NCBI RefSeq assembly: GCF_023973825.1
Contig: NC_090115.1
Span: 868,001 to 932,000, forward strand
DNA length: 64,000 nt
Reading direction: 5' to 3'
Source: Plasmodium brasilianum
Lineage: Eukaryota; Apicomplexa; Aconoidasida; Haemosporida; Plasmodiidae
The notes beneath the pieces were generated by a model. It ran no database searches. It was given only the letters and a program-made list of their open reading frames with translations, and was not told the origin of the DNA. Shown here in pieces: positions 1 to 12,480 of the stretch (within the stretch, counting starts at the first letter, position 1; each line of letters opens with the position of its first letter). A program made the position numbers and the translations under genes.

Positions 1-3000
1 GCATATTAGCTTAATCTCTATTATAATTCTATCATTATAAATGCATATATTTATATGCATACAAATTAGGTACAAGTATTACGTATTTCTATATATAATT
101 TTATTTGTTAAAAAGTAATTATTTTTTTTGCACCATATTTTTTGCCTTACACATGGTGAGCTCATTGTGTATGTATTGAGGTATATGTGCAAACTATATA
201 TTTTTTAGATAAATACTATATTATTATTTTTATTATTTTTTTTTTTATTCTGTTCCCCTTTCAAATACTTTTTTTCTACATCAATTTTACTTATGAAAGA
301 TGAAAGAAATTAAAATTATCGTTTTCATCCGTTATATATATAGTATTCTTAATTGATGACACTAAAATTTTGGAGTTTAATCAAGCAACCCCCCTTAAGG
401 GAAATTTTTATTATTAGGTTCTTTTATTTTTTAATAATAAAATCTTAATATTGAAAGTACGTTACCCATAATATACTTACACATGATATAATTTTATTAG
501 TATAAATTTACTATTATTATTTTATTAATATAATTTTACTATAATTTTAATATAATTTTACTATAATTTTAATATAATTTTACTATAATTTTAATATAAT
601 TTTACTACTATATTTTAATTATTATAATTGTGGTGACATATTTTCAGTTAAACAATTTAACTAACACTTTTATTAAAACATTTTTTGTAATATAATTTTT
701 TTTTTAAAGTAAAATTTTTTCATTCTTATTTTTCCAATTAAAACAAAAGTAATAATATAAGAACATTAAAATTTTGGTAATTTTAAAAACCCATGTGTAA
801 CCAAATTTTCCTATAAAAAATTTGTTATATTTAAATTGACTTAAAATTAATGTAGTTGGCTAAAAATATTTAAAAGCATTTCGAAGACAATATTACATAT
901 ATGCAAATTTCAACAATATATATAGGGATAAATGATAATTTTTTTCATACGAATTAAATTATTTTTATTTTAGACAAATATTGTATAAAAAATCTTTATA
1001 CTGCGAATATTTCACTTTTATGAAATTTTTCATAAAATATGAATTTCACAACTAACGTATAATTAATTGTGTATAATTTTTTAAAAGATTTTTAAAAAGT
1101 AATCTTAAAATATATCTAAAAAGGCTTATACCAAAAAGGACCTTAATAATGGATTAAGCATCGTTAAATTAATAGCGAATTAAAAACTCGTTTACCAAAC
1201 AAAAAAAAGAAAAAAAAAGTTGTATATATATAAAAGAACATACTTGAAAAAATTAGTATATATAAGGAGGGTTCTGAAAAGTTTCAGTTTTCCCAATTTT
1301 CTGTGCTTTTGTAGTGACCAAAAAATGTTAATTTTCATTTTAAATAACGTACTATAAAAATAATGCTTAAAGGATTAAATTGTTTTTAATGTTTATTACC
1401 ATAATGTTATAAAACTAAAAGTAAATTAGTTCTTCAAACATGAAACATAACTATAAAAACAACCATAAATAGAATAAGTAGTAATTAAAAAAAAATTCCT
1501 AATTATCCATATATAAATATATATACAAATATGTACATGTACACATATATATATTACTTCAATTACAAATTACTAAGTAAATAATTGTTTTGTAACATTC
1601 ATTAACCATATTCATAGTTTACATGAAATATAAATTTTCATTTAGATTATAACAAAATATATACTACTTTAAAATAATATATTTTTGTTTTTTCTTTTTT
1701 TATTTTTTTAAACTTACATTTCTAATATTATACTATATTATAACAACCAATTCGAACAAAAACGCATATACACACTTTTATCTATATAATATTCATATAT
1801 ATATTATAATATATTCAATTTTTTTATATCTTAACCATTTTTTAAATAGAATAATATCTATCATATAATTCTTATATTTTATGTAACAATTTTTCCGTAC
1901 ATAAATACAAATTAAAAAATGCTATTTATGTTATTAATTATAAAAAATGGGTAAAAATAAAGTACAATATCTAAGTAGCACATAGTATAGGACTTTAATA
2001 ATAGTATATATATATCTTTTGGGATTATATAATATATATATTTTTTTTAACAAAATATATTTCATAATGAAAAATTTTCTTTACAACGATAATTTCTAAA
2101 ACAAACACTAAACATTTTACCTTCATATTGTACAATAAGATATATATATATATATATATATATTAATATTGCTATATTTTACTCAAAATATGTAAGTCAA
2201 CATTTGTTATAAGGAATATTATTACTAAATAAAAATTTTCATACTATTATTTAAAATTTTCCTGCAATATATAAAATTATCATATACTATAATTAACATA
2301 AAAATTTTATTCGTACATAGTAATTTTATATATAACAAAAAACAAGAACTTTTCAAGCTTATATAAATAATTTCACATTTTAAGTTATTTTTTATATTAA
2401 TTTATAAGTTTATTTTAAAATTTATATTCTATTTTATAATTTACCGTTACCTTGAAGTTTGCATTTCATTTAGACTTACGTAAGCTTAAATTTATACCTC
2501 TTACTATTTTTATTGCATCTTTTCATTTTTCATTTTTATTATCTAATTATATGGATTTAAGAGCTCTATTTAATTTCTTATTTTAATTTAATTTCTTATA
2601 TATTTATATAAGCACGAAAAATAACAGTATATTTTTATTATTTTTATTAATATTTTTAACCTAATTTATTTATATATATAATTTTATATTTAAGTGTTAA
2701 TTTTAATTTTGTTTATTATATTTTTTACTTTTCTTTTCTTCTTTTTTTGTTTTATTATTGCATTAATTAGTTCTGTTTTTTTATTTCTTTTCATTAAAAA
2801 GAGTTTAATAACATTATTTTTGTGTTAATTTTTTATTGTCCTTTTTGTTTTCTAAGCATTTCTATATATTTTTTTTTAATTTGATAAAATTTGTTATGAA
2901 TGTGCATAAAAGAAAGATATTAGCAACAGGGCTAATCATTTAAAATTTTATAATACGTTGAAACTTTGAAGATAATTTTTAATTATAAATTAAAAATAAA

Positions 3001-3892
3001 TATCATGAGTTTTCTTTTATTCCATAAAGTTCATGTAATTTTTTGGTAGCTATGGGCAAAATATATTTTATCTAATACATATATGTATTTATTACATTAC
3101 ATGTATGTATATATTTATAAATATTTTATATATAAATATAAAAAATATATTTCGTACAGATTATTTGTATATAATTGTATATATATATTATTATTACGTA
3201 GTTACCACATACTTATTCATAATTTGCAGCGGATAGTCCATTCATGTTATGAATTGTTTACTGATAAATATATATATAGAATAATACGTAATATAAGTAA
3301 TTGCATAATTAAAATATTATAAATAGGTATGATATTTAGAGAGAAAACCTGTTTTTTCTGTATTTATTATTAGTAGCATATTAATTAATTGGTTCTAAAT
3401 TATATATATAATAATATTTTATTTGTTATTTTTAAATTTTATACTTTATATTTTTAAAAAAGTAATAAAAATTTTCTTTTTTCCAGACAAGAAAATTATG
3501 ATGGTATAAATAAATAAAATAATATATATCTTACATATATTACTAACAACGGCTGTTTAATTTAATTATTTGTATTATGTATTTGTATATAAACAGCATA
3601 AGCATAGATGATAAGACATATATATATATATATATATTTAGTATAATATAGTTTATTTTATTTAACAAAATTATATATATATATATATATATATACACTT
3701 CAATTTATATAATATTATATATTACAATATAATATATAAAAACGCGTTTAAATAGTATAAAATAAAATAGTGGTTTTAAAATATGTAACAGCATAATATA
3801 AAATATAAAATTATTCTCAATGTTTTGCCATATTTAATGAAAATTATGTTTCGTCTTATAAATTATAATTGTTAAATCTAAAAAAATATAAG
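1..3892. other. AT-rich intergenic sequence, no supported gene
   Basis: Almost pure A/T sequence with TA microsatellites (for example near 2141-2162, 3621-3638 and 3671-3693) and long T runs. The open frames here, such as the one at about 3083-3322, are made of Tyr, Ile, Lys and Asn codons, as expected from chance reading of AT-rich DNA. No signal exon, splice pair or recognisable domain was found. The last part probably holds the promoter and 5' UTR of the gene that starts at about 3.9 kb. Confidence 0.6.
529..607. repeat. 22-bp tandem repeat, about 3.5 copies
   Basis: The unit tataattttactataatttt plus two bases recurs with a 22-bp period starting at 529, 551, 573 and 595, the last copy being partial. 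It lies in non-coding DNA and is probably a neutral minisatellite. Confidence 0.85.
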
Positions 3893-6549
3893 ATGGAGAA
3901 GAAGAAATATGGTACTTTAATAAACAGAATAAGTCATGATATATCCAATACAAAATTAACTAGTAATTTTATGCATTTAGCATTTCCAAGTTTAATGAAA
4001 AATCACGTTACAGGAAAAATAAACTTATTGCATATTATTACAAAAATTTGTTTATACTCCCTTATAATAAGTATTCTAGGATGTTCTAATAATGTAATAT
4101 ATATTATTTGATATAATTATATACATACGTGCATGTACATATATTTTATATGTATACATATGTATATTTATATGCATATAAATAAAATAGCACTTTTTTT
4201 TTTAACAATTTTTATGTATTTTATTATCTCTTACGGATTAATATGTTATTTTATTTTATTGTATTTTTTTACAAAATAAAAAATGCATTGTGATAAGCAT
4301 ATAAATATATAATATGACTATATGTATATATATAATATGAATATATGTATATACATGATGTGAATATATGTATATACATGATGTGAATATATGTATATAC
4401 ATGATGTGAATATATGTATATACATGATGTGAATATATGTATATAGATGATATGAATATATTTACATATATAATATGAATATATGTATATATATTATATA
4501 AATATATGCACATATATTTATTTGTACCATTATTTTCTCATAACCCTTTCTTAGTGCACATACTACTGCAACCAAGGGGGTGATAAGAACAATTATAATG
4601 ACACAAATATAATAGATGATATAAGAGTTATCAGATTGTTAGCACATACCGATGTGCTAAGGAGTGGTAAATATAATGCACCCTACTTTATGAAACCTGG
4701 TGATAATAAGGGATATAACAATAATTATAGAGGTACTTCATTTGGGAATCAATATAATAATAATGCACCTTGTGTGCCTACATATAAACCTGTAAAAAAA
4801 ATTCCGTCATATGTATCTGCATCATATGGAATTACTAATGATGAATATATTCAGAACGATGATGTAAGTAAAAGACTAGCACATGTTGAATCATTATATA
4901 GAAACCCAATGGAGTTAAATTATGATTCAGCAAAAACAAAGGGATTAGTAAAACGTCCAAATAAAAGTAATAATGTTCCAAATAAATGTAATAATGATAA
5001 TAAGGAACATACATTTAGTAAAAATAAGTTGCAAGTGGTGCCAGTGCGAAGTAGTAATAATATTGCTATTACATCATTAAACAGTAAAGATGAAATGGTT
5101 GAAGATGAAAATAATGGAAATATGGGAAATTTTGCTAATATAATTATGAGTAATATAAATGAGGTTGAATTAGAAAGGAATCCAGCATTAGAGTTAATAA
5201 AAGAAAATATTTTAGATCATGTTTTATCTGCGAATGAAGGGATGAAAAAGAACTTTGATATATTGAAAGAAAATATATCAAATACAATAAAAACTATGGA
5301 TCAGGAAGGGAAACCCCCAATAGATTTTATTAAGGAAACCATATTAGAAAAATTAGGAGGTATAGAACCAGGTAATGTGAAAGCAAATTTTGAAGAAATA
5401 AAAGGAGCTATTATGGATAAAATATCAACAAATATCGAATGTGGAGTGAAACCAACAATTGATAGTTTGAAATTAACTGTAATTGACACATTTGAAGATT
5501 TTAACGCTGGGATGAAACCAAAAATTAATGATTTAAAAGATTCTATTAAAGGACAAATTGAAAAAATTGAGAGTGATATGATACCAAAAATTGGAAATAC
5601 GATAAAAGATTGTATAACAGATAAATTAGAAGGAATTTCCAGTGATACTGAAAAAAAGTCTGAAGTGATATTAGATTCAGTAATGACTAATGTTAAAAAT
5701 ATTTACAATAAAACTCCTAATCCAAAAGATTTAATAGGAAATGTTACCAAATTACCAACAAATATCCAAGGAAAAATACTTGAAAACAAGGTAGTAAAAA
5801 ACAAAATTGGGAAAGGATTATTTGGCAATCTTAAAAATTGCTTTCATTCATTAGGTGATACAACGAAAGCAATTTTAAGTATTATTTTATCCGTATTTTT
5901 TGCAATAGGAGGAATTTTGGGATTCTCTCTTGGTAGCGGATACACAGGAGGTCATGCTGGTGGTGGTATAGGATTTGCAATAGCTTTGGGCCTTGCATAT
6001 TATGCTATAATAAAATTGTTAAAAATATCAGTTTTTTCTAAGTTTAAAATCAGAGATAAAATTCCATTTTTAAAAAAGTCAAAAGACGAAGAGAAGAAGG
6101 ACACTCCTCCACCTGAGCCCGCCAAACCGGATACTACAAAATTAGATACCAGAATATCTTCTACTACTAAAACTGCTATTAAGCAACGTGATAGTGCAAA
6201 ACATGTTACAACTAAACCTATTACTACTAAACCTATTACTACTAAACCTGTTACAACTAAACCTGTTACAACTAAACCTGTTACAACTAAACCTGTTACT
6301 ACTAAACCTGTTACTACTATACCTGTTACTACTAAACCTGTTACTACTAAATCTGTTACAACTAAACCTGTTACTACTAAATCTGTTACAACTAAACCTG
6401 TTACTACTAAACCTGTTACTACTAAACCTGTTACTACTAAACCTGTCACAACTAAACCTGTTACAACTAAACCTGTTACTACTAAACCTGTTACTACCAA
6501 ACGTGGCCCCAATAAACCTGCAACTCCTAAACGCGCTACAACTAGTTAG
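3893..6549 (+). CDS. Putative exported protein with 22-residue helical repeats and C-terminal TTKPV array
   Basis: Two exons, 3893-4093 and 4555-6549 (donor AAT|GTAATA, acceptor CTTAG|TGC, phase 0), giving about 731 residues. Exon 1 carries a recessed hydrophobic signal (about residues 48-63). An in-frame ATG at 3995 (residue 35) would give a 33-codon exon like its neighbours, so the start is uncertain. Residues 94-98 read R-L-L-A-H, a PEXEL-like site without the acidic or Gln fifth residue. The middle of the protein (DNA about 5170-5650) holds seven degenerate 22-residue amphipathic repeats (pattern MKPxIDxLKxxIxDKIE). A hydrophobic Gly-rich region with two probable membrane passes (DNA about 5860-6020) follows. 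The C terminus is a basic, Pro/Thr-rich tail with 20 pentapeptides. Likely exported to the red cell; I do not recognise the family. Function unknown. Confidence 0.8.
4094..4554 (+). other. Intron 1 of the TTKPV-repeat gene
   Basis: A 461-bp intron, larger than those of the three other two-exon exported genes (147-241 bp). The extra length is largely a 23-bp minisatellite. Both flanking exons are in frame with phase 0 junctions. The boundaries were chosen because the upstream frame closes at 4109-4111 and the downstream frame is closed by TAG immediately before 4555. Confidence 0.7.
4315..4498. repeat. 23-bp minisatellite inside an intron, about 8 copies
   Basis: Units beginning tgaatatatgtatata recur every 23 bp from 4315. 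Copies at 4338, 4361, 4384 and 4407 are essentially identical (tgaatatatgtatatacatg plus atg), and the flanking copies are diverged. The 23-bp period is not a multiple of three, consistent with a non-coding array. It generates a spurious Tyr/Ile-rich open frame on the minus strand. Confidence 0.9.
6205..6504 (+). repeat. 15-bp coding repeat: 20 copies of VTTKP-type pentapeptide
   Basis: Twenty exact 15-bp units encode V/I-T-T-K-P with rare variants (TTIP once, TTKS twice, final TTKR). Third-position differences (aca versus act for Thr) divide the units into subtypes that occur in runs, which suggests duplication of blocks. The array contains no stop in at least three frames, so it produces long shadow frames rich in Leu/Asn (+) and Val/Gly/Leu (-). 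Confidence 0.95.
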
Positions 6550-9500
6550 AGCTTTTAGATTTTTTTGTACTAAATATATTTATATGTTTTTGTAATATCT
6601 ACATAAAGGTTATCATTCTGAAACCTTAAATTTAATATATATATTAACATAATATATATAAATATTTAAATACAGAAATCTTATAAATATTTTGTTTTTT
6701 TTAATGATTATTGTAATCTTTTTTTTTTGTATTTTTAAGTAAAAAAAAAAAAACTTAAAAAATAAAAAAAAAACATACATACACATATATATATTATAGA
6801 TATATGTTTGTATATATGTTTATATTATATACATATATTTGTTTTTACATATTATTGCATATATATATCAAAATCAGTTTATATATATAACTGTCAATAT
6901 TATGTAATTTTCACGATTATTTTGTTCTTGATATTTATCGATATATTTGTATTAAATAATGTGCAAATGTGTATATACTTATAATATACATTGTTTGCTT
7001 ACCCTTTTGAATTAATTTTTAAAATAACATTTCATAGATAATTAATATTGGAATAATATTTTATTATTTAATACAATTAAATTTTATTGAACTTATTTTT
7101 TTTTTATTTTACTTTTTAAAAAATTATTTAATTGTTAATTACTTATACTAGCTTTTAAAATTAACATAATATTTTACCATTTTATATGTATTTTGTACCA
7201 TTATGGGAAAACAGATAAAAATCTTTTATTGTTATTATTTCGTTTAAGTGATTCACTTAGAAAAATTCTGCTTGAGACTTATCAGAAATTGGTATCAACT
7301 TCATTTTTTAAAAAATTGGTGATGGAAACATTTATTATTTTAGAATCATTTACTATTAAGGAATGCATGTTTATGCGTAATTACGTTGTATATATGTAGG
7401 TCTATATATGTTAGTTTGTATGTATTTACATATGCATGTTTGTACGTATCTATGTATTGGGTATCTGTGCAGTATGCATATATATATATACGTTTGCATT
7501 AAAGTAGTTACCCTATGAATATTCATCAGTATTTGTTATATAATGGAGTTAATAGCTTATCTTAAACGGAACACGTCATAAGTTTCAGCATTTCAATAAA
7601 TTGAAAAAACAAGCGTATATCCTTTGTTCATTTATATTACTTTACGTAGACGTTTATTTATTAAGATGGTTATGACTGTGAAATATGTTTTAGTTTAAGA
7701 CTTTTTATGTTAAGAGAATAACAAAAAGAACATGGACGAGATAAAAATCATTTTATTAGTAACAATATGATATCTCCAATATTTATTTTACGAGAATGAT
7801 TATCTTTAAATATGTTATACAAAATTTGTTTATTTTGACACTGTTATAATCTTTGTATATACCTGTCTTTTTTTTTTTTTTTTTTTATTCCTCTCTTGTT
7901 TATATTTATTTATTTCAAAACATTCTTTGGTTTTTAAAAACTTTCATTTAATCACTTTATTACAGTACAAAACTTAAAAAATTTTCTTCTTTTTAATTGA
8001 ATATTAAGAATAAATTATTATATCTGTTCCTTGGTAAAAATAAATCAAATTAATTTTTATAAATTAAAAAAAAACTTTTATTTATTGACAAATTTAATAG
8101 AAACAGTTTGCAACCAAATGAAAAAACATTATAGTCCCAAACAGTTATTACAGAAGTGTATATGTATAAATATATGTATATATATATGTAGCATCCTTAG
8201 GAATTTTTCCCATTTAATATTACATATATTGTGTTAATTTCATAAAAATTTGTTCTTTATATGAATTTATTACTCATACTGTTTTATGGAATTATTTGTT
8301 TATAGTTATTAATGTATGAATGAATAGCCTAGATTCAATTTATTATCATTGTGACATTACAAAAAGTCTAGTGTTTATATATATATGGTATAAGAATAGG
8401 AATAACTTCATATTGATTACTATAAAGAAAAATTTATAGAATAATCCATGGGGTACACTGTAATATTCTTATTTCATTTCATTTTAATTTATTGTTTTTT
8501 TTATGTTTTTTGACGTAAAAGTTATTTATAATTTAACTATAATAAAATTAATTTTTTTTCATTTAATTATTTTAATATAGTGAATGTACGTTAAATAAAC
8601 ATTTTTAAAGTAAATATCTTTATGAATCTTCAACTATAGATTAACAAATACACGTAATATAGTAAAACATAAATTATAGTGCTAGGAACAAATGAATATA
8701 TGTTTTTTTTTCTTGTGAGGTTTTTGGTCAGCTGATTTAACAAAACAGATTATGTTAAAAATTTTTTTGCGTATAAACACATTTACAATGATGACATAAG
8801 TCTTAATAAAGACATATAATGAGAAATAGTATAAATAACTCTATTATTAAAAAATAATTACTTTTATATTAATAATATTGATAATTTTTCAGATAAATTG
8901 CAAAAGAAAAAAAATGATTACGAAAGTTATAAAAATTTATTAACAAACATATTAATTTTGATCTTTATTTAATTTGTACAAATGAAACATCAATAAAAAC
9001 AGCTAAGCGGAAATAATGAATATATATTCTGAAGAGATAAGGACACAGAATATAATAAAATATATAACAGTATTTTCTTTTTGAATTATTTATTTCATTA
9101 AATGTGAAAAATTTATTAAAATTTATTTTACTTTGTATTTAATTTTAACTGAAGTGGTTCAAATACTTTTTTTTTTTTTTTTTTTTCCAAATGTTTTTCA
9201 ATTTATCGCATAAATTTAATTTATGTTTGCTACTACAGCACCATTAGTTTATTACTAGGAATATTTATATTACCTTTATTATTATTTTATTTTTAACTGT
9301 GTGAATATATTTAATAATGTTTCATTTACATAATAAATATTTAATATGTGATAAGTTTCATAATGATTAATCTCATTTATTACGTATACACTCAATATTT
9401 GAATTAAATGAACAAGAATGCACATTTAGGATATACGAGTAAAAAATAATGCAAGTGTGGTTACATAGAGCTGCACGTGTTTTTTCCTATTTATACGTGC

Positions 9501-11446
9501 GTAAATATATATATATTTATCTCGCCTAATTTATTCAAGTTCATACATCGGTGAATAACAATCCTATCTTGCATTTATACACAAACAAAATAAATAAAAA
9601 AGCAACAATTTTAACAGTAGATCACAAGTGCACTGTTCTAATTTAATTACATGAACATTTTAGAATTATAAATTACAAATTAAAATGGTATGCTAAATTT
9701 TTATAAGATGTTAATTTTTTTTTTAATTTTGATGTTCTAATAAGCAGAAGAATAGATACATAAGCCCACATATATATGTATGTATATATATGTACGTAAG
9801 CGTTCATAATAATACAAATAGCTAAATAGTTCTATGCTCTGTGTGAAGTATATTAGTATATAAATAATAAATATATTTTTGATTTCATCATTTTTTATTT
9901 TAATTTGATATATTGTTTGAAAATAACAAAATTACATTTTGGACGTGGCTGATTATTAAAATAAAGCAAAGTAAAATGTAAGGCATTTTTTAAGTTAATA
10001 TTATTTAAGCATATGGATAAATTTTAGTAATCAGAAGGAGAATTATAAAAAACAAAAACTTAAACAACAAATTTATCTAATTTCATTTATAATTATATAT
10101 ATAATTAATTACTTTGGGTATTATGAACTTTATACAACAAGTAACATGATTGTAAGATGCTATTACAAATAATATGGACTACACTTTATTATAAGTACTT
10201 TTTCCTAATCCGTATTATAAGAAAACAAACATTTTATATAGCATATAACTGCAAAAATAGTGAATCATAAATATAAAGTAAATATTAGTACTCGATTAAA
10301 ATTTTCAATTTAAAAAAATGTGTATGACTATATATACTATATTGCATATGTGTTATAAAATCTTTTTATTATAATATAAAAAAAGTTTATCTATAGTTGG
10401 AAATTATTCAGCAACAATTTTTTCATCATAATTTGTAAAAAAGTTGCTAAGAAAAAAAAAGGTACTTAATAAAAATGTATAAAATACTTATTATAATGAT
10501 AAAAAAAAGTATATTATTTTCCTGTCAATTTATAATAAATATATATTTACCGTTGTACAAGTAAACTTTACGCATTTAATTATATTTATATTTTATTACA
10601 TTTTTTTCCTCCAACAATTTTCACATTATTGAAAGTTATAATTTTTATAGCTGCAAAAAATTAATATTATTATAAATAGTATTTATTATTATTAATTATT
10701 TTATAATATATATCTCAACTATTAATTTAAAATTACAAATTAGTTTATTAGCAACATTAACTACTATAACTATCATCAAGTTTTTTTTTCTACATAAAAT
10801 TTTACTACAATACACAACGCCATTATATAAATCGTTAATGATATAATCACATGAAAATTATAAAAGTAAATAATTTAAAAAAAAAAAAATGAACTTCATA
10901 TAAAAAAGTACACTTTAGAAAATATAACAAAAACGAAAATATACCCTTTATAAAAAATTGTGAACTCTATAAAATACAACATTATAAAATAATATTATAT
11001 ACATATGTTAAAAAACTATAATTATTTCGTATATATATATATAATATAATATTAGCAAATAAATATTAAATTATTGTAAAATAAAAAAACAGAAGAAAAA
11101 AAAATGTAAAAAAATCGAAATTAAATACATAAACTTTCTATAATCTTATGTAGTATTTTACTGTTCTTTTTATTCCTGGAATTCATTATACATAATTTTT
11201 TCATTGTCTATTTTCTTTTTTTCAATACTATTTTTTGTTATAATATTATGCACATACTAATATTTCCAGTTCTTTTGTATATCACTAACGTTTTATTTCC
11301 TCTTTTTTAGCAAAAAGAAATTCAGAGATTCAATTATTTTTAATTCCTTAAAATTTCTTTCATTATGAAAATTTTTTCTTTTCATATTGAACATTCCTTT
11401 TGTTCCTTTCTTTCCTTGCCTTCTAATTTTATTTTATTTCAATTTT
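6550..11446. other. Long intergenic region, no supported gene
   Basis: Mostly A/T-rich with T runs (7868-7887, 9169-9186) and TA repeats. Two open frames have slightly less biased composition: 7193-7399 (+), containing a stretch reading SLRKILLETYQKLV, and 8031-8237 (+), containing ETVCNQMKKHYSPKQLL. Neither has an identifiable signal exon, splice partner or family. They could be relic fragments or chance. I would not call either a gene. Confidence 0.5.
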
Positions 11447-12480
11447 TCAATTTTTTTTAGATTTTGTTTTTGTGTTACAACATGGTTTAGCTTTTTCTTT
11501 TTTACCATTTTTATTTGTATCTACATCATCCAGTATTTTATCATAATTTTCGGTATCTTTTTTTCCCTTTCCTGGTGCAACTGGATTAGTAGCATTACGT
11601 TTAATTACTTTTTTTCCCTTTCCTGTAGGTGTTCCATCACTTTCTCCCTTTACCGTACCAGCACTTGAACATTTTTTGTTTGAACCTTTAAAACTACTGA
11701 AGTTTTCTGGATATGGGCTATTGATATTTTTTCCTCTAGAATCATCTTCTTCTACATAGTGCCTTAGTATTCTTGAGTATCCTTCTGAACTTTCTGGTTC
11801 AAATAAATCATCTTCATCATCTTCATATTGGTTATCTGGACCAAAGGGGAATCTTTTTCTTAATAAGAAAATATCTGGTCCTGCAGCACCTCCATATGGG
11901 TCTACTTCATATGGACATTTTTCTCTAAATCCATAATTTGCTGCTTCATATTTTTCATCGCAGTTCTTATTTCCACTTTCTACATTTTCTTTTAATTTGT
12001 AGTGTTTGGATTCGTACTTTTCTTCATATTCTTTAAATCCACCATGAGTAATTTCCTTTACTACACGGGTTTTCATTAAGGGGTTCTTTTTCTTATTGGG
12101 CTTTGCTACTGCTAATGATCTTTGAACTCTTGAGTCGTTCATAGTTCCTTCAACCTATGAAATAGAAAAAAAATTACAATATTTTAAAAAACATACATTA
12201 AATATACATAATATATAATATTATATTATCATGTATAACATTTATACACTATTATATAATAACTTCATATATGTATAACAACATAATACAAGGTTTATTT
12301 ATTATGTATTACTTCATTTTACAATTAAAATAAATTGGTAAAAAAAATATTCGTATTTTTATTTAATATGCTTACGTTATTTGAGCAATGGGCCATCCAT
12401 AAGAATAAAAGAGAAAATACTGCGGTTTTTAAAAAGGACTTCTTTTGTCCCTTACTATTGTTTTCCTTTGAGAATGCCAT
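11447..12480 (-). CDS. Putative exported protein, soluble, lysine-rich C terminus
   Basis: Two exons on the minus strand: exon 1 12480-12376 (35 codons) and exon 2 12154-11447 (donor AAC|GTAAGC, acceptor CATAG|GTTGAA, phase 0), giving 270 residues. Exon 1 encodes a basic start and a recessed hydrophobic core (FLKTAVFSLLFLWMAHC). Residues 47-51 are R-S-L-A-V, at the spacing expected of a PEXEL but with Val in the fifth position. The mature part has no membrane segment. It has a Tyr/Glu/Lys-rich stretch, an acidic cluster (YEDDEDDLFEPE) and a Lys/Gly-rich tail ending in KSKKN. The start is the only ATG ahead of the hydrophobic core. Likely a soluble exported protein; family not recognised. Confidence 0.8.
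12155..12375 (-). other. Intron of the lysine-rich exported protein gene
   Basis: A 221-bp AT-rich intron with GTAAG donor and a T-rich tract before the CATAG acceptor (reading the minus strand). It joins two open frames in phase 0. Confidence 0.8.

Noticed and set aside
3083..3322. 79-codon plus-strand frame
   Set aside because: Composed almost only of Tyr, Ile, Lys and Asn from TA-rich DNA; no splice partner or motif.
4315..4498. Possible CRISPR-like array
   Set aside because: Repeats are contiguous with no unique spacers and the genome is eukaryotic.
4256..4513. 85-codon Tyr/Ile/His-rich minus-strand frame
   Set aside because: It is a translation of the 23-bp intronic minisatellite.
6000..6595. 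Long Val/Gly/Leu frame (minus) and Leu/Asn frame (plus) over the TTKPV array
   Set aside because: They are shadows produced by a 15-bp repeat without stops in other frames; no start, signal or domain supports them.
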